Of a DNA stretch of 5,767 nucleotides, positions 1 to 5,732 are shown piece by piece. The DNA lies in contig DNNV01000244.1 in NCBI GenBank assembly GCA_003497505.1, positions 1 through 5,767 on the forward strand, given 5' to 3'. A program made the position numbers and the translations under genes. Origin of the DNA: Clostridiales bacterium (GTDB lineage Bacteria > Bacillota > Clostridia > Tissierellales > Sedimentibacteraceae). Numbering within the stretch: the first letter of the stretch is position 1; each line of letters begins with the position of its first letter. The notes under the pieces were generated by a model. The model was not told where the DNA came from and did not search any database. It saw only the letters and a list, made by a program, of their open reading frames with translations.

Positions 1-1000
1 CAAATAAAAATAACATAGGTTTTTTCTTCAGCAAATCTTCATAACCCAACAGTGTAAACTTATCATAGGCTTCAACCCATTCATGAGCAGAATTTATTCC
101 CAGCGTCCACGCAGAATGTTGAAATCCCCAACGAGCCGGTGTATTTATTTTCATTAAAATGTTAAATGTTTTATCCATAAATGCCTTATGTTTTACCATG
201 TTCTTCATGCCGGCTCTTGCTGCTGCACCGCAGTCCACAACTAATGTATTAGGAATACATGCCTTTATGCGAGGGTCAAGTGCGCCTCTGACACACAAAT
301 ACCCTCCCATGGAATATCCGATTATGGCTATCTTTTCCTTGTCAATGTCATCACGGGTCATAAGATAATCTACAGCTGCGCCTACAGGTTTTTCATAATC
401 AGGACGAAATATCAATCCCGGATTATCCATCAATGCCCCCCATTGCCCCGGTCCCTCAAAAATAAGGCAGTTCCACCCATAACTGCGTGCTGCCCGCCCA
501 ATCCAAAAATACACTTCTTCAGAGGTGGAGTCGAAACCTCCGATAGCGATGAGTGTTGGACGATTTGCCTGGCCGCATGGTATATAATAGCCGGGAAGTA
601 AGGAATTCTCAAAATTTATGCTGACACGTTCAATCGGATACTCGGACAGAGGTATCATAGCATGAAAGGCTTCTCTGCTCTTTTGCCAAAAATCCCTGTG
701 GCGTTTATCTGTATGTGGAACATAAAAGCATGCCATACGATAGTAATTACTCGCTCGCATAAATGCTTTTCGTGCGGCGGTATCATCGCCGTTATTTAAT
801 CTCTGCTGAGCATATTCAGCTACAAAATCTGCAGTTTTTCCCCATTCCTGCGTCCAACTGTTAAAGTCGTTGTCCTTAATACGTTCCATTGTTTCCATGC
901 ATTCACCGAACTCTGCACCTTCTGCAGTTTGAAGCGATATTCCTCTTGTTAACTCATAATTAAATCCACCTACTGTTTTGTTGCCGAAATTGACTTTCAT
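1..1000 (-). CDS. Alpha/beta hydrolase, FrsA / dihydropseudooxynicotine-hydrolase type (3' end cut by window edge)
   Basis: The reading frame opens at the ATG complementary to 998-1000 and runs 333 codons without a stop to the left edge, so the C-terminus is missing. The start is supported by AGGAGG on the minus strand (about 1008-1013), seven bases upstream. The N-terminal ~130 residues look helical. The alpha/beta-hydrolase core follows: GGFDS at 154-158 (oxyanion-loop position), GPGQWG at 183-188 (this family's conserved GPGQ), and the nucleophile elbow GYSMGG at 228-233 with Ser230. A lid-like stretch (W291, H295, W298, E307, Y312) precedes the strand PMLFLF at 328-333, after which the catalytic Asp is expected; Asp and His therefore lie outside the window. 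Characterised relatives of about 370-390 residues cleave C-C or ester bonds in small metabolites, but the substrate cannot be read here. It is cytoplasmic, with no signal peptide, and is divergent from a TetR gene that probably represses it. Confidence 0.88.
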   Translation of the reverse strand, partial: MKVNFGNKTVGGFNYELTRGISLQTAEGAEFGECMETMERIKDNDFNSWTQEWGKTADFVAEYAQQRLNNGDDTAARKAFMRASNYYRMACFYVPHTDKRHRDFWQKSREAFHAMIPLSEYPIERVSINFENSLLPGYYIPCGQANRPTLIAIGGFDSTSEEVYFWIGRAARSYGWNCLIFEGPGQWGALMDNPGLIFRPDYEKPVGAAVDYLMTRDDIDKEKIAIIGYSMGGYLCVRGALDPRIKACIPNTLVVDCGAAARAGMKNMVKHKAFMDKTFNILMKINTPARWGFQHSAWTLGINSAHEWVEAYDKFTLLGYEDLLKKKPMLFLF

Positions 1001-1020
1001 GCAAAAGCCTCCTAACAAAA

Positions 1021-1052
1021 GTTTTGAAATATATATGCTTGAATTTCATTAT
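1021..1052. promoter_or_regulatory. Degenerate second operator overlapping the hydrolase promoter
   Basis: GTTTTGAAAT at 1021-1030 is identical to the left arm of the perfect inverted repeat at 1080-1110. The matching right arm at 1043-1052 (ATTTCATTAT) fits the expected ATTTCAAAAC at 7 of 10 positions. The gap between arms is 12 bases, against 11 in the perfect copy. The right arm covers the hydrolase -10 box, and the whole site spans the hydrolase transcription start. Binding of the TetR protein here would block hydrolase transcription. The role is inferred from sequence and position only. Confidence 0.45.
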
Positions 1053-1076
1053 AGGCCTAAAAATATAAAATGTCAA
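1048..1076 (-). promoter_or_regulatory. Sigma-A promoter of the hydrolase gene, full consensus
   Basis: On the minus strand, TTGACA (1071-1076) is followed after exactly 17 bases by TATAAT (1048-1053), matching both consensus hexamers at every position. Transcription should begin near 1041, giving a leader of about 40 bases that contains the AGGAGG site. A promoter this strong would be expressed constitutively at a high level unless repressed, which fits the operator-like repeats on both sides. Confidence 0.85.
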
Positions 1077-1079
1077 TGA

Positions 1080-1110
1080 GTTTTGAAATTTTATTGATAA
1101 ATTTCAAAAC
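1080..1110. promoter_or_regulatory. Perfect inverted repeat, probable TetR operator
   Basis: GTTTTGAAATTT (1080-1091) and its exact complement AAATTTCAAAAC (1099-1110) flank a 7-base spacer. The repeat contains the -35 box of the tetR promoter and lies just upstream of the hydrolase -35 box, so one bound protein could affect both promoters. No T-run follows it and it lies between divergent genes, so it is not a terminator. Binding by the adjacent TetR protein is inferred from the usual autoregulatory arrangement of this family. Confidence 0.75.
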
Positions 1111-1122
1111 ATCCATTATACT
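1094..1122 (+). promoter_or_regulatory. Sigma-A promoter of the tetR gene
   Basis: TTGATA (1094-1099), a 17-base spacer and TATACT (1117-1122) each match the consensus at five of six positions. The expected start is near 1129, leaving only about 11 bases before the ATG at 1140. The operator repeat at 1080-1110 overlaps the -35 box and part of the spacer, which suggests autorepression. Confidence 0.7.
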
Positions 1123-1139
1123 AATGATGGGTGATAAAT

Positions 1140-1739
1140 ATGAATGGTTATGAAAAAAGAACAGCCACGAAAAAAAATGCTATTATAGATGCTTCTCGTG
1201 AGTTATTTTTTGAAAGAGGCGTACAAGGTGTAAGCATAAAAGAAATTGCAGCATTGGCAAGAGTGTCGCAGGTTTCCATATATAATTATTTTGGAGATAA
1301 AAATGCATTGGCAAAGGCTGCTTTTGCTTCTATTATTGAAGGGGCAATTGCTGAATTTGAGCAAATTTTAAAGTCCGATATACCTTTTGTGGAAAAATTA
1401 AATATAATAATGCAGCAAAAGGAAGATTTAACTGATAGGATACTGTGCTCTCATTTTAACGAACAGGCTTGGGATGATAAAACGCTGCGGCAGATATTTT
1501 CAGAATCTATCAAAGAAAGTGCAATAATGCTGTATCGCACATTTATAGAATTGGGAAAGCGCGAAGGAGCGATTGATAATACTATACCTACTGATGCGGC
1601 GTTAAATTATGTTGCAATGTCACTATCTATGTTTCAGCTTCCGGAGTTTTTGGGAACTGATACAGCATACAAGAGAGGTATGATGAAGCTATTTCTCTAT
1701 GGGCTGATAGGCAAGGAAGGTTATGATTTTAAGTGTTGA
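1140..1739 (+). CDS. TetR/AcrR-family transcriptional regulator
   Basis: The protein has 199 residues when started at the ATG at 1140, a normal length for the family. The N-terminal TetR DNA-binding domain spans about residues 8-55. Its helix-turn-helix includes SIKEIAALARVSQVSIYNYF (32-51), ending in the hallmark YNYF-x-DK. The rest is a helical ligand-binding and dimerisation domain that is too variable to predict an inducer. An in-frame GTG at 1131 would give 202 residues. The ATG is preferred because GGTGAT (1130-1135), complementary to the 16S rRNA end, lies just before it, whereas GTG 1131 overlaps that site and sits almost at the predicted transcription start. It probably represses the divergent hydrolase and itself through the repeats at 1080-1110 and 1021-1052. 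Confidence 0.92.
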   Translation: MNGYEKRTATKKNAIIDASRELFFERGVQGVSIKEIAALARVSQVSIYNYFGDKNALAKAAFASIIEGAIAEFEQILKSDIPFVEKLNIIMQQKEDLTDRILCSHFNEQAWDDKTLRQIFSESIKESAIMLYRTFIELGKREGAIDNTIPTDAALNYVAMSLSMFQLPEFLGTDTAYKRGMMKLFLYGLIGKEGYDFKC

Positions 1740-1767
1740 GGATGTAGAAATTAAACGACAAAAATTA

Positions 1768-1796
1768 TTAATACTTTAAGGAAATTATGGTAAAAT
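1768..1796 (+). promoter_or_regulatory. Probable promoter of the tldD-tldE operon
   Basis: In the 89-base gap after tetR, an extended -10 element (TGG at 1788-1790 before TAAAAT at 1791-1796) lies 17 bases after a weak -35 box, TTAATA (1768-1773). The direct repeat ATTATTAAT occurs at 1764-1772 and 1797-1805, flanking the promoter. No terminator hairpin is visible after tetR, so readthrough from tetR may also contribute. Confidence 0.5.
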
Positions 1797-1828
1797 ATTA
1801 TTAATTATATACAGACAGGAGTGATTAT

Positions 1829-3220
1829 GTGTTAAGCAAGCAATTAATTGAGGATACATTGAATGCCGCCTTGTCCACCGGCGGAGATTTTGCGGAAATA
1901 TTTGCAGAAGACAGGACAAACAACGGTATTGTCATGATCGGAGGCAAGGTTGAAAGCACAATGTCCGGCAGAGATTACGGTATTGGTGTAAGAATTTTCA
2001 AGGGCTTCAACAGTGTTTACGCATATACGAACAAATCAGACAGGGATACGCTCATAGCTACGGCTAAGAAGGCTGCGGCGGCAATTGAGGGGATAAAGAC
2101 TGACATAACATTGAATCTTGAAAAATCAGATGTAAAAAATGTAAACAGGATACAAATTGACCCGAATTCGGTTGAGAAAACAAAAAAGGTGCAGCTTATG
2201 CGCCGGGCATATGATACTGCTTTCAACTACAGCGATTTGATAACTCAGGTTACGGTGAATTACACGGATTATACACAAAACATAATGGTTGCCAATTCAG
2301 AAGGGCTGTGGCGCGAGGATACCCGTGTGCGTTCGAGGCTTGGAATTTCATCCGTTGCATCAAAAAACGGTGAAATGCAGTCGGGGTTCTTCGGACCGGG
2401 AGCAAGCAAGGGATACGAATTTTTTGAAAATCTTGATGTTGACCATTATGCGAGGGAAGCTTCAAGAATTGCCGTTACCATGGTAAATGCAAAATACAGC
2501 CCTAGCGGGAAAATGCCGGTTATAATTGACAACGGATTTGGAGGAGTTATATTCCACGAGGCGTGCGGTCACGGTCTGGAGGCCACTTCTGTTGCCAAGG
2601 GCCTTTCCGTATTCTCCGGAAAGATGGGACAGCAGATAGCATCACCTCTTGTAACAGCCATAGACGACGGCTCCATACCAGGAGAGTGGGGCTCCTTCAA
2701 TATTGATGACGAGGGAACAGACTCACAGAGAAATGTGCTCATTGAAAATGGCATACTCAAAGGATATATGATTGATAAGCTCAATGCAAGAAGAATGAAA
2801 ATGGATATTACCGGCTCGGGCAGGAGGCAGTCCTACAGGTTTGCACCAACCTCCCGCATGTCCAATACATTCATAGATGCGGGAAAATCAACACCTGAAG
2901 ACATCATATCCAATACCGAGAGAGGTATTTATGCAAAGCACATGGGCGGGGGCTCAGTCAATCCAAGTACCGGAGAGTTCAACTTTTCGGTTATGGAAGG
3001 ATACATAGTGGAAAACGGGAAAATCAAGGATCCTGTGCGTGGGGCGACCTTAATCGGAAAAGGAACAGACATATTGAACAAGATCGACATGGTAGGAAAC
3101 AACCTCATGCAGAGCCAGGGAATGTGCGGTTCTGTAAGCGGAAGCATACCTGCCAATGTGGGGCAGCCTATGATTCGTGTATCTGAAATAACCGTAGGCG
3201 GAAGGGAAGGTGAAAAATAA
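1829..3220 (+). CDS. tldD: TldD, catalytic subunit of the TldD/TldE zinc metalloprotease
   Basis: The 463-residue product belongs to the TldD/PmbA (U62) family, close to the usual 450-480. The catalytic motif HEACGH is at 243-248: His243 and His248 bind zinc and Glu244 is the general base. The third ligand is Cys433 in GMCGSVSGSIP near the C-terminus, followed by the family's GQPMIRV. All active-site residues are present, so it should be active. In E. coli, TldD pairs with TldE (PmbA) to degrade unfolded peptides such as the CcdA antitoxin and to remove the leader of microcin B17; it is cytoplasmic. The start is GTG at 1829, with AGGAGTGAT (1817-1825) upstream. The nearby ATG at 1827 is in another frame and stops after two codons. 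The next gene overlaps by one base, which favours balanced synthesis of the two subunits. No peptide substrate gene adjoins it. Confidence 0.96.
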   Translation: MLSKQLIEDTLNAALSTGGDFAEIFAEDRTNNGIVMIGGKVESTMSGRDYGIGVRIFKGFNSVYAYTNKSDRDTLIATAKKAAAAIEGIKTDITLNLEKSDVKNVNRIQIDPNSVEKTKKVQLMRRAYDTAFNYSDLITQVTVNYTDYTQNIMVANSEGLWREDTRVRSRLGISSVASKNGEMQSGFFGPGASKGYEFFENLDVDHYAREASRIAVTMVNAKYSPSGKMPVIIDNGFGGVIFHEACGHGLEATSVAKGLSVFSGKMGQQIASPLVTAIDDGSIPGEWGSFNIDDEGTDSQRNVLIENGILKGYMIDKLNARRMKMDITGSGRRQSYRFAPTSRMSNTFIDAGKSTPEDIISNTERGIYAKHMGGGSVNPSTGEFNFSVMEGYIVENGKIKDPVRGATLIGKGTDILNKIDMVGNNLMQSQGMCGSVSGSIPANVGQPMIRVSEITVGGREGEK

Positions 3221-4572
3221 TGGATATGAAGTCATTGATAGAAAAGATATTTCAGGCCGGAAAGGCTCAGGGCATAGGAGATATGGAGGTTTACTACTCT
3301 GCCGGAAACAGTCTTTCGCTTAAAGTTTTCCAGAAGGAACTTGATGGCTACAGCCTCTCTGAAAGTGAGGGTTTGTCATTGAGAGGGGTTTTCAACGGCA
3401 AGATGGGTTATTCCTACACAGAAAAAGTTGATGAATCTTCCATTGACTTGCTGATTAAAAATGTTGTAGAAAATGCCACAGTAATTGATTCTGATGATGA
3501 GGAATTCATTTATGAAGGCTCAAAGGAGTACAGAGAGGTAAATACATTCAATCCTGAGCTGGAAAAGGTATCTGAATCAGATAAAATCAGCTTTGTTAAA
3601 AGCTTAGAAGATGAAGCATTTAAAATAGATAAAAGAATTACATCTGTTGAAACATGCGTATATGGTGACGGATACGGTGAAACTGTGATGTCAAATACAA
3701 AGGGTCTTTATCTGCACGATAAAAGCAACATTGCATATACATACGTTGTTGTGGTTGCCAAGGACGGAGATGACATAAAAACCGGAATGGCATACAGGAC
3801 GGGGAATGATTTCGCGAAATTCAACACTTCCGAAATAGCAGGTGAAGCAGTGAGAGAAGCCCTGTCACTTTTGGGTGCAAAGACTGTTAAATCCGCAGAT
3901 TACCCTGTGGTTATACGAAACAGTGCTGCAGCAGATTTGCTGGAGTCATTTACGGGAATATTTTCTGCTGAAAGCGTGCAAAAAGACCTTTCTCTGCTGA
4001 AGGGAAAACTGAATCAGAAAATAGCAAGCGAAAAATTCACATTGGTTGATGACCCATTCATGGAAGATGGATTGGCTTCAAAATCATTTGACGGCGAAGG
4101 TGCCGCTTGCATGTATAAAAAGGTAATAGATAAGGGTGTTCTAATGACGTACCTTCACAATTTAAAAACATCGAAGAAAGATGGCACAGATACAACAGGA
4201 AATGCAAGCAAGGGCTCATACAAGGCGTCAATAGACATTTCACCATCAAACTTCTACGTTGAAAAGGGCAGCAGGACATTGGAAGAAATGATATCTGACA
4301 TTAAGGCGGGAATTATGATAACCGAGCTTCAGGGACTTCATTCTGGACTGAACTCCATATCGGGAGATTTCTCACTTGCAGCCCTGGGATATGAAATCAA
4401 GGAAGGAAAAATAGCGGGACCTGTTGAACAGATTACGGTTGCGGGAAATTATTTCAATATGCTCAGAGATATTGAAGAGGTTGGCTCAGACCTGAAGTTT
4501 GGCTTGCCTGGTGAGGCATATATAGGCTCGCCGTCTCTTAAAATAAAGAAACTGTCAATAGCGGGCGAATAA
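3220..4572 (+). CDS. pmbA: TldE/PmbA, non-catalytic partner of TldD
   Basis: The 450-residue protein has the same fold as TldD but lacks an HExxxH motif and the zinc-binding cysteine, as expected for TldE (PmbA). C-terminal family signatures are clear: QGLHSGLNSISGDFSLAALG (371-390), PVEQITVAGN (401-410) and DIEEVGSDL (417-425). In the E. coli complex, TldE forms a heterodimer with TldD and helps enclose the chamber where extended peptides are cut. The ATG at 3220 shares its A with the tldD stop (TAATG). AAGGTGA (3207-3213), inside the end of tldD, serves as ribosome binding site six bases away, so translational coupling is likely. A second in-frame ATG at 3226 is 12 bases from that site and less likely. 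The operon ends here, before the hairpin at 4617-4656. Confidence 0.95.
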   Translation: MDMKSLIEKIFQAGKAQGIGDMEVYYSAGNSLSLKVFQKELDGYSLSESEGLSLRGVFNGKMGYSYTEKVDESSIDLLIKNVVENATVIDSDDEEFIYEGSKEYREVNTFNPELEKVSESDKISFVKSLEDEAFKIDKRITSVETCVYGDGYGETVMSNTKGLYLHDKSNIAYTYVVVVAKDGDDIKTGMAYRTGNDFAKFNTSEIAGEAVREALSLLGAKTVKSADYPVVIRNSAAADLLESFTGIFSAESVQKDLSLLKGKLNQKIASEKFTLVDDPFMEDGLASKSFDGEGAACMYKKVIDKGVLMTYLHNLKTSKKDGTDTTGNASKGSYKASIDISPSNFYVEKGSRTLEEMISDIKAGIMITELQGLHSGLNSISGDFSLAALGYEIKEGKIAGPVEQITVAGNYFNMLRDIEEVGSDLKFGLPGEAYIGSPSLKIKKLSIAGE

Positions 4573-4616
4573 ATATAGCGCAGTAGTGCATACAAAAAAG
4601 GATTAAGGTCATACAA

Positions 4617-4656
4617 AAAGGAGGCATATGAGAGAGAACTCAAATATGCCTCCTTT
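4617..4656. terminator. Convergent bidirectional terminator between tldE and the DUF378 gene
   Basis: A perfect 13-bp stem pairs AAAGGAGGCATAT (4617-4629) with ATATGCCTCCTTT (4644-4656). The 14-base loop can add a GAG/CTC helix with a bulge. On the minus strand the stem runs into five T bases (complement of 4615-4619), a good terminator for the DUF378 gene. On the plus strand only the three T bases of the stem itself follow, so termination of tldE may be weaker. Its place between converging genes supports a shared role. Confidence 0.8.
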
Positions 4657-4667
4657 GATGATAAATA

Positions 4668-4865
4668 TCAGTCTATTCTTTCGTGTTCATTGAACAATAA
4701 TGTTATACAGTACAGACCGGCCAAGCCCACAAGTCCATACACCAGGCGGCTGAAAATTGCCATTTGGCCACCAAATATAGCAGCAACCAAATCAAATTGA
4801 AATAATGATATCAATCCCCAGTTTATTGCTCCTATAATCACTAATACCAATGCAAATTTATCCAT
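4668..4865 (-). CDS. DUF378 (YuzA-like) small membrane protein
   Basis: This 65-residue hydrophobic protein matches the DUF378 family in length and pattern. A first membrane helix spans about residues 4-20 and contains the conserved GAINWGL (12-18). A short loop with FDLVAAIFGG (24-33) follows, then a second helix at about 40-58 containing YGLVGLAGLY. The C-terminus is short and charged (NEHERID). The start at 4865 is supported by AAGGAGG on the minus strand, five bases upstream. It is probably an inner-membrane protein with both helices spanning; no biochemical function is established for the family. It is transcribed alone, convergent with tldE, and ends at the shared hairpin. No clear consensus promoter is seen in the AT-rich 4866-4970 stretch, though CATAAT (complement of 4917-4922) could serve as a -10 box. 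Confidence 0.9.
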   Translation of the reverse strand: MDKFALVLVIIGAINWGLISLFQFDLVAAIFGGQMAIFSRLVYGLVGLAGLYCITLLFNEHERID

Positions 4866-5001
4866 ATGTTCCTCCTTGATATTAAATATATTGTTATTGT
4901 TTCAATAAATTTCTATATTATGCACAAAATCAAAAAAAGTTTAGTTTTGTGTTAAAATCAAGCCGTTTATCATGTAGCCGTCAAAAATTCGTCAAAAAAA
5001 T

Positions 5002-5340
5002 TTAGGAAATATTATTAACCGATTTTTTTGCATTCTCCATCATATCACCTGTAAAGTGCGAGTATGTATCAATTATAACTCTTACCGTATCACCCATCAG
5101 CTAAGCAACAGTCTTAAACTCATCTCCGTTCGCTACAAGCATCGAAGCATACTCATGTCGTAAATTATGTATCGATATATTATAACCAGCTTTTTTATAA
5201 TTATATCTGAGGTTGCAGAAGCATTCATTGTGGATTTGAATGGGAATATACGCATACTGATAATACAATGCTATATTTAATATTTTATAAGTACGGAGAT
5301 GCTCTGTTGATGAAGCTGCTGGACGGAGCGATGAAGTAAT
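5002..5340 (-). pseudogene. Tyrosine recombinase (phage/ICE integrase) remnant, C-terminal part
   Basis: Read from 5340 downward, this frame gives 112 codons with one internal TAG (5101-5103, codon 80). The catalytic C-terminus of a tyrosine integrase is recognisable: HNLRH (codons 58-62, box II), LMGDT just after the stop, and TYSHF with the nucleophile Tyr at codon 93. The 32-residue gap from Arg to Tyr is normal. Box I with the first catalytic Arg and the N-terminal core-binding domain are absent, and there is no start codon or ribosome binding site, so the gene is dead. After the TAA at 5002-5004, a different frame continues as FFDEFLTAT and stops at 4970-4972, resembling a normal integrase tail, so a frameshift near the end is likely. 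Residues from about 5285 upward may not be integrase, because the opposite strand looks like another gene's end. It marks a former phage or conjugative-element insertion. Confidence 0.8.
5268..5339 (+). pseudogene. Possible relic 3' end of a plus-strand gene
   Basis: A frame open from 5211 ends at a TAA at 5337-5339 with the peptide YKYGDALLMKLLDGAMK. Three bases later begins a strong plus-strand terminator. From about 5289 on, composition is richer in G and C than the flanking integrase relic, and the peptide has a normal helical composition. The only local ATG (5268) has no ribosome binding site. The best reading is the end of a gene whose body was lost when the region was rearranged. The family is not recognised, and chance is possible because the stretch also lies in an open minus-strand frame. 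Confidence 0.3.
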
Positions 5341-5341
5341 T

Positions 5342-5372
5342 TAACCAGGCAATTAAGCCTGGTTATTTTTTT
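5342..5372 (+). terminator. Rho-independent terminator on the plus strand
   Basis: A 9-bp perfect stem, TAACCAGGC (5342-5350) with GCCTGGTTA (5357-5365), has a 6-base AATTAA loop and is followed by seven T bases (5366-5372). This is a textbook terminator for plus-strand transcription, yet no intact plus-strand gene precedes it. On the minus strand only a few scattered T bases follow the stem, so it would be a poor terminator for the miniprotein gene ending at 5379, although that gene lies immediately beside it. Confidence 0.8.
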
Positions 5373-5378
5373 ATTTCA

Positions 5379-5498
5379 TTAGAAAAATCTTCGACGCATA
5401 CAACATCTACGGAAGAAACAACAGCGGCGACGACAACAGCAACGGCGTTCGCCGAATTCTTCTTCAACTCTTTCTTCACATCTATTTCTATCACACAT
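5379..5498 (-). CDS. 39-residue cysteine- and arginine-rich miniprotein, hypothetical
   Basis: An ATG at 5498 opens a 39-codon frame ending with TAA at 5379-5381. It is preceded by GGGAGGTGA (complement of 5504-5512), a nearly complete match to the 16S rRNA end at good spacing, which is the main evidence that it is a real gene. The product holds 9 Cys and 13 Arg. The first 19 residues are charged and include five of the six Glu in EERVEEE (8-14). The last 20, CCCRRRCCFFRRCCMRRRFF, contain only Cys, Arg, Phe and one Met, with cysteines in runs of three, two and two. No family is recognised, and there is no signal peptide or hydrophobic helix. Possibilities are a metal- or nucleic-acid-binding peptide, a spore or coat-associated protein cross-linked by disulfides, or a ribosomal-peptide precursor with an acidic leader and Cys-rich core. 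No modifying enzyme or exporter is visible nearby. Confidence 0.7.
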   Translation of the reverse strand: MCDRNRCEERVEEEFGERRCCCRRRCCFFRRCCMRRRFF

Positions 5499-5530
5499 AA
5501 ATATCACCTCCCTTTTCAGATAGGTTAATT

Positions 5531-5557
5531 TACTATATTCCTATTTGAAAAACATGT
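5531..5557 (-). promoter_or_regulatory. Candidate promoter of the miniprotein gene, possibly of sporulation type
   Basis: On the minus strand, AATATAGTA (complement of 5531-5539) lies 16 bases after an AC pair (complement of 5556-5557). This fits the sigma-K pattern (AC, 16-17 bases, CATANNNTA) except for the first C. The same place also offers a sigma-A-like -10 box, TATAGT, but without a good -35 box. The evidence is short-motif similarity only. Confidence 0.3.
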
Positions 5558-5645
5558 TACAGATTGTCCCGTTTTGCGGGTATAAAAAAGAGAGGGAATA
5601 TAAATTAGGTGCGGCAGAAATCTTAGTCACAATTAAGTTAATGCC

Positions 5646-5658
5646 ACATATTATATGT
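5646..5658. repeat. Short palindrome upstream of the right-edge gene
   Basis: ACATAT (5646-5651) and ATATGT (5653-5658) form a perfect inverted repeat around one base, about 75 bases before the ATG at 5733. It overlaps TATTAT (5649-5654), a possible -10 box, so it could be an operator. AT-rich palindromes this short arise by chance often. Elsewhere between 5558 and 5732 no gene is seen. Confidence 0.25.
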
Positions 5659-5732
5659 ATGAAAGTAAAGGTACAACCTTATGTAATTATTTTCAATTGT
5701 TTTTAAGCAAGTTAATTTAGGAGTTGAAAAAA

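Noticed and set aside
159..368. Plus-strand 69-codon frame with a hydrophobic start
   Set aside because: It lies antisense inside the well-supported hydrolase frame, which carries the GYSMGG elbow, and has no ribosome binding site.
430..612. Minus-strand 60-codon frame
   Set aside because: Out of frame with the hydrolase on the same strand; the hydrolase frame carries the family motifs through this stretch.
2017..3235. Several 60-75-codon minus-strand and out-of-frame plus-strand frames inside tldD
   Set aside because: All overlap the complete TldD frame and show no family motifs or ribosome binding sites of their own.
4058..4643. Minus-strand frames of 64 and 73 codons across the end of tldE
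   Set aside because: Antisense to PmbA signature motifs, and one runs through the terminator hairpin.
4628..4687. 19-codon plus-strand frame starting in the terminator stem
   Set aside because: Its ribosome binding site is sequestered in a 13-bp stem, spacing to the ATG is short, and it overlaps the DUF378 gene antisense.
5569..5581. CCCG-TTTTG-CGGG mini hairpin
   Set aside because: Only a 4-bp stem with no T-run on either strand, too weak to call a terminator.
5655..5723. Two short plus-strand frames (15 and about 21 codons) upstream of the right-edge gene
   Set aside because: No ribosome binding site precedes either ATG, and the composition looks like AT-rich spacer.
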